NCBI GenBank assembly: GCA_018645845.1 | Contig: JABGVY010000058.1 | Location: forward strand, 1 to 40,285 | Source: Gammaproteobacteria bacterium | Lineage (GTDB): Bacteria > Pseudomonadota > Gammaproteobacteria > Pseudomonadales > Azotimanducaceae | DNA: 40,285 nucleotides | Direction of reading: 5' to 3' | Shown here: positions 32,106 through 39,881 of the stretch, one piece after another | Position numbering within the stretch: position 1 is the first letter of the stretch | Layout of the letters: each line of letters opens with the position of its first letter | Translations under genes and position numbers: made by a program | The notes under the pieces: generated by a model | The model's input: only the letters and a program-made list of their open reading frames with translations | The model's database searches: none | What the model was told of the DNA's origin: nothing

Positions 32106-33207
32106 CCTGCTCATGGAGCATGTGCAGGCCTTCGACATTCAGAATCTGAAGATCGAGTTCTACTGACCCCGATTCCAACCAGCGCAGATCCAGCATGCCG
32201 AAATGGCGCTCTATCACAGGACCTGCTGTTCTGAAACGGTTGGACTCCTCTGCATAAGCTTCATTGGTATGGGTCAAGCCTGACGACGTTAACTCCCATA
32301 TGGCCGTTCCCTCGTCAAACACCTTCGCTGACAACTCACCGAAATGAACATTGCCTGAGACAAGAATGGTGCGCCCACCACCCTTCGTTCGAATCAACTG
32401 GAGCAAACTATCCCTCTCAACGGGATAGTTACCCCATTCATCCATACCCTTTTCATTCGGGATGACCTGGGTACTCGAAGCGATGATTCTAAGATCCGCT
32501 GTTTCGTCGAACCTGTCTTCCAACCATCTCCACTGGGCTTTTCCAAGCAACGTACCCCGCCTGTCTTGCACGAACTTCCCAAGGCTACCGGCAGCTTCAG
32601 CCCCAGCCTCTGCAAGCCAACCTTCGGCAAGCACTGGAGTAGATTTAAAACTACGGGTATCAAGCATCACAATTTGTACGCGTCGACTTTCTGGTCCAAT
32701 AACCATTGATCGATAAATACCCGGTCGAGACCAGACGATGGAATCGAGCGGTTCGTTAAAAAACTTCAGAAAAAGCGCTTTCGACCGACTGCCCAATTCA
32801 AAATCAGCACCAAGCTCATAGTGACCATAGTCGTGGTTATCCCAGATAGCCAGAATCGGAATATTCTTTTGTAGACTCTGCCAGTGTTTATTCGTGCCAA
32901 GGATCTGCCAATCCCTCGCCAAGGTCGCGCTCGTTGCTTCAAACCTCTTTCCGGTCGCAACGTCGTAATCGCCATAGATGGCATCCCCCAATGACAGATA
33001 GATGTCTGGCCTGGCTGATTGAATTGTCTTGAAAACTGACAGGTCCAGGCTCTGAATGGCACATGAGCCAAAAGCGATGCGCGAGAGTGACTTATCAACA
33101 TCGATGCCCGCTGCATTGGTCGAGAGACTGAACAGCAGCCAACATGCAACAGCAGCTCGCTTAACCGCCAAAGCACGGCAGTCTTTGAGATTTTCTGCGT
33201 CATACAC
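32092..33207 (-). CDS. PhoD-like (alkaline phosphatase D family) metallophosphoesterase, exported
   Basis: 371 aa. The N-terminus (about 10-33) has a hydrophobic stretch ending STNAAGID, a Sec-type signal or anchor rather than the twin-arginine signal of classical PhoD. Metal-binding blocks are FGSCAIQS (46-53), SLGDAIYGD (72-80, with D75), AIWDNHDYGHYE (120-131, with N124 and H125) and VSGNVHFGEL near residue 285. These match the PhoD/metallophos family, which hydrolyses phosphate mono- or diesters outside the cytoplasm. It lacks the N-terminal domain of long PhoD proteins. It sits 115 nt downstream of the second YkvI gene, without a convincing terminator between, so co-transcription is possible. 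Relation to the catabolic genes is unclear. Confidence 0.9.
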   Translation of the reverse strand: MYDAENLKDCRALAVKRAAVACWLLFSLSTNAAGIDVDKSLSRIAFGSCAIQSLDLSVFKTIQSARPDIYLSLGDAIYGDYDVATGKRFEATSATLARDWQILGTNKHWQSLQKNIPILAIWDNHDYGHYELGADFELGSRSKALFLKFFNEPLDSIVWSRPGIYRSMVIGPESRRVQIVMLDTRSFKSTPVLAEGWLAEAGAEAAGSLGKFVQDRRGTLLGKAQWRWLEDRFDETADLRIIASSTQVIPNEKGMDEWGNYPVERDSLLQLIRTKGGGRTILVSGNVHFGELSAKVFDEGTAIWELTSSGLTHTNEAYAEESNRFRTAGPVIERHFGMLDLRWLESGSVELDLQILNVEGLHMLHEQVILP

Positions 33208-33322
33208 TGAAACCGCGCCAGTCAGCTAGGCATGGTCTGCAGACAGTTGTTTGCCCACATACCAGCTCGCGCGCCGCAGCTACCAGCTGCTGATAAAGCG
33301 CAAAAGAAAATCAACTCCACCA

Positions 33323-34432
33323 TCAGTTTTGTTCCTGCTTAGAGTCGACTTTTGAATAGACAAGATAAGCGCCATGGGTAATCAGAGGGATGATAAACAC
33401 CACGATGAATCCGCCGAACATCACCGTATATCCTCGCAGGATCAGCGCCGTGATCCCCATGGTGCCGAACGCTGTGCAAACCAGAAACACGCCTCCGGCA
33501 AGACCACTGTGGCCGAGTGCGGGCATAGGTTGGCCCCTGCGCGCCTGGTACCAGTTATCTACTCGCTCAATTAAACCCTGCAGGACACCTACCCCGGTCT
33601 GAGCAACCAGCACAAACATGACGAGCACATAGAAGTTCAACATCATGGGTGAGCTGAGATTCTCGAGCATCCAATACGCGGGAATTTCTTCCTCAACAAT
33701 CGCCGGGAAGTTCGCCATAAAAGCCAGATGAAATATCAGTGCAGGTATTGCAGCAATAGTTGCCGCAGCCAGTGCCGCCGTCCAGACTTCCGCTCGGGTT
33801 CGTAACCCCATCGCACAGTAGAGCAATAGCGGCAGATAACCACTACCACCGATTGCATACATCAATCCTGTTGAAAGACCGCTCCACTCATGGGGATGTT
33901 CACGAAAGGAGGCAGCAATCGCCGCCGTTTCTGATTGGAAAATTTGCCAAATAAGTACCGCAAGCACCACGAATAGCGCAACTACCGAAAGCATCATCGA
34001 CTTCGCAACGATTTCTCTACCGAAGTAGGTTAGGAGGACAACCAGAATGAAGATCGCCGCTGTTCCAAGCCGTGCATCAAAATCAAACTTATCCCCAACA
34101 ATCGTACCCCCCACCGTCGCCGTGATAGACAGGGCAATCACCAAGCCGACGATGATAACGATCTCGTAGGCAAACCAGCCTTTCTTCAACAACACTTTAA
34201 AGAAGCTAACGTAGTCATAAACCTTGTAAAGTCGAGTCAGCTCAAAACTAAGCCCAAGAACCACAACATGGGTAGTAATCAGCACCAGCAACGCGACCAG
34301 ACCGCCTGACGGACCGTTGCTGCTGACAAACTCCATCACCTCTCGACCTGAACCGTAAGACGCACCGAACAGAACAGACAAAAAAACTGCCGTCGGCATA
34401 AGGATGACGCGGTAAAGAAAACTTTCCTGCAT
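33323..34432 (-). CDS. YkvI-like membrane transporter homologue (copy 2)
   Basis: 369 aa hydrophobic protein with about ten membrane segments. Helix 1 carries the family signature as GASYGSGREVMEF (compare GSGFATGQEAIQF in copy 1 at 5398-6480). The loop GTIVGDKFDFDARLG follows helix 4, and an aromatic/charged loop (ERVDNWYQARRG) precedes the last segments. It is probably an inner-membrane carrier of the APC/LeuT-fold type for a small organic solute. It is divergent from the nitronate-monooxygenase-like gene, and the 192-nt shared region contains a 7-bp inverted repeat. The two copies are clearly diverged, so they are unlikely to be a recent duplication. Confidence 0.85.
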   Translation of the reverse strand: MQESFLYRVILMPTAVFLSVLFGASYGSGREVMEFVSSNGPSGGLVALLVLITTHVVVLGLSFELTRLYKVYDYVSFFKVLLKKGWFAYEIVIIVGLVIALSITATVGGTIVGDKFDFDARLGTAAIFILVVLLTYFGREIVAKSMMLSVVALFVVLAVLIWQIFQSETAAIAASFREHPHEWSGLSTGLMYAIGGSGYLPLLLYCAMGLRTRAEVWTAALAAATIAAIPALIFHLAFMANFPAIVEEEIPAYWMLENLSSPMMLNFYVLVMFVLVAQTGVGVLQGLIERVDNWYQARRGQPMPALGHSGLAGGVFLVCTAFGTMGITALILRGYTVMFGGFIVVFIIPLITHGAYLVYSKVDSKQEQN

Positions 34433-34478
34433 AAGATGCTCTCTTCTTTCTGTTTTTCTTATTTTTCGTCACAAGCTT

Positions 34479-34501
34479 AGTGCCACAACCTGATTGGCAC
34501 T
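34479..34501. promoter_or_regulatory. Operator-like inverted repeat AGTGCCA-N9-TGGCACT
   Basis: Perfect 7-bp arms separated by 9 nt lie between the divergent YkvI copy 2 and the nitronate-monooxygenase-like gene, 47 nt from the former start and 123 nt from the latter. No T-tract follows, so it is not a terminator; a dimeric regulator site is the simplest reading. Confidence 0.5.
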
Positions 34502-34624
34502 TATCAATATAGGCAAATGAGTGACCAGGCTGACGAATCGCTAACCGTATGACTGCCTTAATTGACCAAAGATTGCGTTCTGTATTCGTTACTATAGAAC
34601 CATCAACATCAGGAAAAAGCACCC

Positions 34625-35752
34625 ATGTACTCTGAACTCTGCGAAAAACTCGGCATTGATGTGCCAATCTTTGCTTTTTCTCACTGCCGTGACGTAGTCG
34701 TCGAAGTTTCGAAAGCAGGCGGACTTGGCGTTCTAGGTGCCGGTTGGTTCTCTGCCGAGCAATTTAGCCAGGAACTTGACTGGATCGACACCCACATTGG
34801 CGACAAGCCATATGGCATTGATATCGTTGTACCGCAAAAATATGAAGGCATGGAAGAACCTGACGCTAAGACCCTGGAGGCACAGCTGATGCAGCAGGTG
34901 CCAGAAGAACATATCAATTTCGCGACAGCATTGCTGGAAAAGCACGGCGTTCCAGAACTGGACCAGGAACAGGCTAACCAGCCTAAGCTCGCTGGCTGGA
35001 CCTACGCCACTGCACTACCCCTCTTCGAGCAAAGCCTGAATCGGCCAAACTGTAAACTGCTCGCTAATGCGCTTGGCACGCCACCGGCGGATATCATCGA
35101 CAGAGCCCACGCAGACGGCATGCTAGTTGGCGCACTCTGCGGCAAGTTAAAGCAAGCGATTCAACATAAGGAAGCCGGGCTCGACTTTATTGTCGCGGTC
35201 GGCGGCGAAGGCGGCGGTCATGCAGGTGAAATTAGCAGTATTGTCCTCTGGCCACAGGCAATAGATGCCGTTGCGCCTCTACCGGTTCTTGCGGCTGGGG
35301 GTATCTCTTCAGGCAGACAAATGCTGGCAGCAATGGCAACGGGTGCTGCCGGGGTATGGATGGGTACACAGTGGCTCACCGTCGCTGAAGCCGAAACGCA
35401 ACCAGCGCAGAAAGACAGCTACCTGAAAGCTTCCAGCGAGGATACAGTACGTAGCCGCGCCTGGACCGGTAAACCTGCGAGACTGATTCGCAATCGATGG
35501 ACCGACGCCTGGGACGCGCCGGATACGCCCGACCCTCTTGGCATGCCACTTCAGGGCCTCGTTACACACGATGCTATGTTGCGAACTGAATTATATGCGG
35601 GGTCTGGAGATGCACAGGCCGTGGCGATGAACCCATGTGGTCAGGCAATTGGCATGATCAATGAAGTGGAAACTTGCCGTGATGTGATGTTTCGACTGCT
35701 AAGCGAATATGCCGACGCACTTGAAAAGGTAAATCAGGTTCCAGGGAGCTAA
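34625..35752 (+). CDS. Nitronate monooxygenase / 2-nitropropane dioxygenase-like FMN protein
   Basis: 375 aa TIM-barrel flavoprotein. N-terminal DVPIFAFSHCRDVVVEVSKAGGLGVLG has the nitronate-monooxygenase pattern. H199 in GGEGGGHAGE (193-202) is at the place of the catalytic His of class I enzymes. VLAAGGISSGRQMLAAMATGAAGVWMGTQW (221-250) is the FMN phosphate-binding region. An unusually long stretch (about 60-140) separates the first strand from the barrel core. The enzyme would oxidise alkyl nitronates or a related carbanion with oxygen; many family members do other FMN chemistry. The ATG has AGGAAAAAG upstream. It is a single gene between divergent and convergent neighbours. Confidence 0.9.
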   Translation: MYSELCEKLGIDVPIFAFSHCRDVVVEVSKAGGLGVLGAGWFSAEQFSQELDWIDTHIGDKPYGIDIVVPQKYEGMEEPDAKTLEAQLMQQVPEEHINFATALLEKHGVPELDQEQANQPKLAGWTYATALPLFEQSLNRPNCKLLANALGTPPADIIDRAHADGMLVGALCGKLKQAIQHKEAGLDFIVAVGGEGGGHAGEISSIVLWPQAIDAVAPLPVLAAGGISSGRQMLAAMATGAAGVWMGTQWLTVAEAETQPAQKDSYLKASSEDTVRSRAWTGKPARLIRNRWTDAWDAPDTPDPLGMPLQGLVTHDAMLRTELYAGSGDAQAVAMNPCGQAIGMINEVETCRDVMFRLLSEYADALEKVNQVPGS

Positions 35753-35774
35753 CAAATCTGGTTCGATATTGTGC

Positions 35775-37058
35775 TCAGCGGATTCTCAATGCTGCGTAGT
35801 CGGACAGATCAAACTCCGGGGGCACACCTGCAATCTCATCTGCAAGCGCTTTCCCAGACCCCGCTCCTTGAGTCCAACCGAGGCCCCCGTGACCTGTATT
35901 CAGATAGATATTACTGACTCTCGTCTTACCGATGTAAGGGATACCATCGGTGCTAAGTGGCCGAAAACCTCCCCACGGATCAATCGTTTTTCGATCAATC
36001 GTATCTACAAACGATGGGAATAGCTCTCGCACCAAACCGATGAGGTAGTCGACACGCGCCTCATTAATCCCGGTATTATGATGACCACAGAACTCCGCTG
36101 TACCGGCTAACCGCAACGTGTCACCCAGGGGGTTAACTCCGGCGTGTGTACCCATGTCGGCAATGATATGACGTGGTCGATTATTCCAGTTACCCATTGG
36201 GATCGATAGAGAATAACCTTTGGCCGGTGCAACTGGCACACGAACTCCAGCACAGCGCCCGAGCTGTCTGGACCAGGTACCAGCTGCAATGACGGCAGCA
36301 TCAGCGATTAGCTCTTCACCATCATCGAGACGCACTTTGACATGAGAGTTCCTGGAAGCGATTTGCGAGACGGATACTCCGAACCTGTATGCCATACCGC
36401 GCGCACGGGTCAGTTCACACAATTGTTCGCAATAAATTCTGGAATTTCCGCCATGGTCATCGGGAAACAGAACTGCTCCTGTCAACTCATCCGCCGCCTC
36501 AATAAGCGAGGGCTCGACCTGCAGCAACTCATCTCGATTGAGTAAAGACAGATTCGTCCCATGACCCAAAGTCAGATTTGCGATAGCGGCATAGTCATCC
36601 ATCGATGCCTGATCTCGGAAAATAATGAGGCTACCACTTTGACTCTGATCGTAAGACAAGGCTTCGGCCACGTTCAAATCATCTAAAACACTGCGCGTAT
36701 ATTGGGCAAGATTTCGATTTTTTATCAGGGAATCGAGAAAGGTTTTCTCGTTGGCGTTACTGAGAAAATCAAGCCCCCAACTCGCAAATCCCGGCAGGGA
36801 GCTTGTTGGCGCAGAGAAAGCAGATTGATCACCCTTACCCGTTAGGCTGTTCTTCCAGGCACTCAAAAACATCGAGAAAATACCTGGGGCATTCCAAGGG
36901 TCAGGCACACTCGATTGAAAATACCCGCCATTCCCATAGCTCGCGCCCCGGGCGGGTAACGCCTCCTTGTCAAGGACCGTCACCTCGACACCGTGTTTCT
37001 GCAGAAAATACGCGGTGGAGATTCCGAGAATTCCCGCGCCGATAACGATAATTTTCAT
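35775..37058 (-). CDS. D-amino-acid dehydrogenase-like flavoprotein (DadA family)
   Basis: 427 aa. The FAD motif is IVIGAGILGISTAY (4-17), with D33 ending the second strand, followed by PARGASYGNGGYF. The C-terminal WGGFRPLSTDGIPYIGKT and NTGHGGLGWTQGAGSGK are hallmarks of the DadA group. The family oxidatively deaminates D-amino acids to 2-oxo acids and ammonia, feeding electrons to the respiratory chain. It is downstream of the CocE-type hydrolase on the same strand with a 64-nt gap, so it may share its transcript, and its 3' end faces the nitronate-monooxygenase-like gene 22 nt away. Together with the D-aminoacylase-like gene at 7541-9136 it suggests use of N-acyl-D-amino acids; this is inference. 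Confidence 0.92.
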   Translation of the reverse strand: MKIIVIGAGILGISTAYFLQKHGVEVTVLDKEALPARGASYGNGGYFQSSVPDPWNAPGIFSMFLSAWKNSLTGKGDQSAFSAPTSSLPGFASWGLDFLSNANEKTFLDSLIKNRNLAQYTRSVLDDLNVAEALSYDQSQSGSLIIFRDQASMDDYAAIANLTLGHGTNLSLLNRDELLQVEPSLIEAADELTGAVLFPDDHGGNSRIYCEQLCELTRARGMAYRFGVSVSQIASRNSHVKVRLDDGEELIADAAVIAAGTWSRQLGRCAGVRVPVAPAKGYSLSIPMGNWNNRPRHIIADMGTHAGVNPLGDTLRLAGTAEFCGHHNTGINEARVDYLIGLVRELFPSFVDTIDRKTIDPWGGFRPLSTDGIPYIGKTRVSNIYLNTGHGGLGWTQGAGSGKALADEIAGVPPEFDLSDYAALRIR

Positions 37059-37122
37059 AGCTAAACCGAGAAGCCTATTTCAAGCAGCATATAACCACCT
37101 ACGTCGATGATCCATCAGGGAT

Positions 37123-39030
37123 TTACTTGATCGGCAGGGATAAATTTGATCGATAATCCCCCCCCATGTGGATAATGATTTTTTTATCTTCTGTTGACTC
37201 AAGCGGTACGCCACTTTTCGCGTCATATCCGGCTATCGTCAGCCTGATCCTATTGCCTTTCTCAAACAGGTTAGCGATTGGTTTCAGAGCAAGACTGATC
37301 AGGGCCGGCTCTGGTCCAAGGTCAGTAAGGTCTGGTGAAAAATTGCCATGCCAGGGCAAACCAAAATTATCGAAAGACGGTTTGTTCAACGACCTGTGAG
37401 ACGCTCTGATAGCGCCATCCGAAACAAATTGGCTGACACCCTCAGGCGTCACTTCGGTCAGGACAAAAAACAGATCCGCATCTTCACGATTCGATGAAAC
37501 AAAAACTTTGACCTCGGGGAATCCCGCTACCACGACGTCTACGCGCAATTCCGCTGACGTATAAGTAATCGCTTTTGCGTCATAAGTGTCAGAAAGATCA
37601 GGATAGCCGGAGGACAGGTAACAGACCTCGCCAACATCAGCGATGTTTTTACTGACAGGACATGCATCACGCCTGAAGGCACCTGTATTTCTGGTGATTA
37701 AGTCGCCAAGTGATAGTGTTTCGTCAACCAGGTACACATCCTTACCGTCCGAACTGCCCTGTGGTTCCTCGTAGCTCAGAGTGCCGTCGTTGAACGACCT
37801 GGCTGAACCGCTCTTCTCTCCACTCAGATGCAGCACGAGTTCATCCAAATCAGGTTCGGGCCACTGAGACGAATGGTGCCAGCCCTCTAAGGGTTTCTGA
37901 CCAACTACGTAATAGGTTACGCGCGGCTCATCCATAATCCCGTTGTCTTTGCCTTTTAACCAGTAGTCGAACCAGCGACGAGTTTCGGTTAAATAGTCGA
38001 AGCCAAAATTGTCCTGATGAAAATACGGGCCAATGTGAATTTTCTGAGGGTTGTTAAGATTTCTGAGCAGGGTCAAATGATCTCGAATTGAATCATCGTA
38101 CCATCCGGACAGGTGGTAGATAGCTACGCCTGATTGTTCCAATTGCGGTAATTTAAACAGGACGCTCGATTCAATATGGTGTTTGGTTCCCGTTGCGGGA
38201 TCAGTGCTATCTCGAACAGGCATTTGCAAGATGCTGTCCGCCAGTCTGGTATTGAGCTTGTGTTCATCTGATGCTGTCAATAAATCAGCCCGACTGGTGT
38301 CTGCCATCACGGGCGCCACCGAAAAAGGTTTCGGTACTATAGCCGCGACATCCATAGCTGACCTCATCTTGTCCCAGCTCACTACCAAATCATTTCTTAA
38401 GACTCCGTTTCTGGAAAAAAGTGAAAAATGATCAATCTGCGCCATTTCAGGAACGATGGCCTTAAGGTGCGGCGAAGCATAGCTTGCGGCCATTAATTGA
38501 ACGCTGCCAAGATAAGATCTTCCGAGCATCCCGACATTCTCAGTCCCCCAATGTTGAGCTGAAAACCATTCGGTCAGATCAAATGCATCGTGCCCCTGCT
38601 GGGGACCCAGCCATATCTCACTAATACCAAATGACGCGTTGTAACCTCTTATGTCGGCCTGGGCGACCACATAACCCTGCTGCAATAGATGTTCAAAAAT
38701 CGCCTTTCCGTTACTGCCGCTAGAAACGTCGAGGATCGCATTTTGGTCCGACACCTTACCGTCTGCACCCGTCTGATATCGTCCATAGGGTGTAAAACGC
38801 CAGACAACCGGCAGTGGTTTTGAATGAAGCGCACCTTCTTTGGTTGGCCGATAGTAGTCGACAGCCAGCTTAACCCCGTCGCGCATCGCAACGTATTCTG
38901 AATGGCGGACCCAGCCATCGAAGATACTTTGAGCGGCCATGCTCGTCGAAGACGACGTCAAGGATAATGCAACAATGAAGACGTGAACTCCTGCGCTCAG
39001 TAGGCCACGAGTCAACGGCCACCCAGCCAC
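37123..39030 (-). CDS. Exported CocE/NonD family hydrolase (X-Pro dipeptidyl-peptidase S15 type)
   Basis: About 635 aa from a GTG at 39030, one nt after the stop of the truncated amidohydrolase; a TTG at 39015 is also possible and gives a shorter signal peptide. An ATG at 39120 stays open but would translate out of frame through the amidohydrolase remnant. The signal peptide runs to about STSMAAQS. The alpha/beta-hydrolase core has the nucleophile Ser172 in GRSYLG, an Asp in GWYDD and a His in GPYFHQDN. The C-terminal beta-sandwich (VDVVAGFPEVKVFVSS, then RIRLTIAGYD) is typical of the S15/CocE family, which cleaves X-Pro dipeptides, cocaine-type esters or acylated lactams. The substrate is unknown. 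Confidence 0.88.
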   Translation of the reverse strand: MAGWPLTRGLLSAGVHVFIVALSLTSSSTSMAAQSIFDGWVRHSEYVAMRDGVKLAVDYYRPTKEGALHSKPLPVVWRFTPYGRYQTGADGKVSDQNAILDVSSGSNGKAIFEHLLQQGYVVAQADIRGYNASFGISEIWLGPQQGHDAFDLTEWFSAQHWGTENVGMLGRSYLGSVQLMAASYASPHLKAIVPEMAQIDHFSLFSRNGVLRNDLVVSWDKMRSAMDVAAIVPKPFSVAPVMADTSRADLLTASDEHKLNTRLADSILQMPVRDSTDPATGTKHHIESSVLFKLPQLEQSGVAIYHLSGWYDDSIRDHLTLLRNLNNPQKIHIGPYFHQDNFGFDYLTETRRWFDYWLKGKDNGIMDEPRVTYYVVGQKPLEGWHHSSQWPEPDLDELVLHLSGEKSGSARSFNDGTLSYEEPQGSSDGKDVYLVDETLSLGDLITRNTGAFRRDACPVSKNIADVGEVCYLSSGYPDLSDTYDAKAITYTSAELRVDVVVAGFPEVKVFVSSNREDADLFFVLTEVTPEGVSQFVSDGAIRASHRSLNKPSFDNFGLPWHGNFSPDLTDLGPEPALISLALKPIANLFEKGNRIRLTIAGYDAKSGVPLESTEDKKIIIHMGGDYRSNLSLPIK

Positions 39031-39031
39031 C

Positions 39032-39397
39032 TTAACGGGCCATGCTTTTATGAGCTGCAGCGGCGCCCATAACGGCCATATAGTCCCAGCGTGAAGCCTC
39101 CATCGCCGGACGACCACCATCCATGGCCAGATTGAAGTGCACGTGTGAGTCGATCAAGCCCGGCATCAACGTCATCCCGTTGCCATCAATAACCCGCGCG
39201 CCATTACCAGCAGCCAGATCCTTGCCGATTTCACTGATCAGATTCCCACTGACCAACACATCCTGGTCAAGTAGCCTGTCCTCAGTGCCGTTGAAAACTT
39301 TGACATTTTTGAACAAAACCAGATTGGTTTTATCGGCCATGGAAAATGGCGCAGAGCAGAAAACAAACAAGGATAAACCAATGATGAGGTTCTTCAT
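39032..39397 (-). pseudogene. Truncated amidohydrolase, N-terminal fragment
   Basis: 121 aa from the ATG at 39397, which begins a signal peptide (MKNLIIGLSLFVF, cleavage near FSMA-DK); an ATG at 39430 would add 11 residues. The sequence follows the imidazolonepropionase-like paralogues: LFKNVKVFNGTEDRLLDQDVLVSG, then GMTLMPGLIDSHVHFNL with the first two metal histidines. It stops at SMAR, just where the intact copies continue GFTTVRD. The carboxylated Lys, later His residues and Asp are absent, so no activity is expected. The TAA is one nt before the possible GTG start of the CocE-type hydrolase, so the fragment may survive as a translated leader of that gene. Confidence 0.8.
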
Positions 39398-39430
39398 GGG
39401 ATGTACCGCTTTCTCAGTTTGTTCATTCAT

Positions 39431-39764
39431 AAATCAACAGATACCGAATGATTTGTCTTAATCGTTCAATCTGCACGACTATCACATACTGAGACGAATC
39501 ATATCGCAGACCTGAACCAAAACGCGCCATTAGCCCCACTTCGTAACCGAAAAGACAAGAGAACATGAGATGCTTCCCGGGTCATTCACGCCCCCCCTTG
39601 TTAAAGATGGTGAAAAGTATGTCCCGGAAATGAAAGGCGGTGCCCGGTTGTCTGAGAGCTACCACGATAAATTCGGCAATTAACGATCTGTTACCGCAAA
39701 CCCGAGTAGAAGTATAATTAAGCCCGTTTTTGTGTCGATAGCCAAACAGGTCTGTCCCTAATTT
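39431..39764. other. Non-coding stretch with possible mobile-element end remnants
   Basis: No gene is recognised here. On the minus strand AAATTAGGGACAGACC (39749-39764) directly abuts the break in the amidohydrolase relic, and CCGGGACATACT (39616-39627) lies about 130 nt further on. Such GGGACAGACC and GGGACATACTT strings commonly flank Y1/RAYT-type transposase genes in gammaproteobacteria, recalled from general knowledge and not checked. No transposase is present between them. The part nearest 39431 probably holds the promoter of the fragment and CocE-type gene. Confidence 0.35.
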
Positions 39765-39881
39765 GCTGGTGCCGTCCCAGACCGGCACATTTTTGAATAC
39801 GGTAGGCTCCTAGGCTTGCGTAACCCTGACGAGGGTAAAGGCCATCGCCGGGCATATGGCAATAGTCAAAATGTTTTTCAC
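39765..39881 (-). pseudogene. Decayed amidohydrolase start with in-frame stop
   Basis: A GTG at 39881, after GGGAGAGA, overlaps the stop of the MmgE/PrpD gene by 4 nt (GTGA). It opens a signal-peptide-like reading frame (MKNILTIAICPAMAF...) that ends at a TAG at 39810-39812, exactly at the expected cleavage site. The same frame continues EPTVFKNVPVWDGTS, an obvious match to the amidohydrolase N-terminus (compare DNVRVWDGLS at 193-1569), then loses all similarity at 39765. It was therefore once an exported amidohydrolase translated together with the MmgE/PrpD gene, later cut by a stop codon and a deletion or insertion. Confidence 0.72.

Noticed and set aside
33276-33290. GCAGCT-ACC-AGCTGC hairpin between the second YkvI gene and the PhoD-like gene
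   Set aside because: No T-tract on either strand, a 3-nt loop and only 6 bp, so not a convincing terminator; left out as a feature.
11732-34521. Shared AGGCAAATGA string at about 11732 and 34511
   Set aside because: Only 10 nt and no dyad; chance match cannot be excluded.
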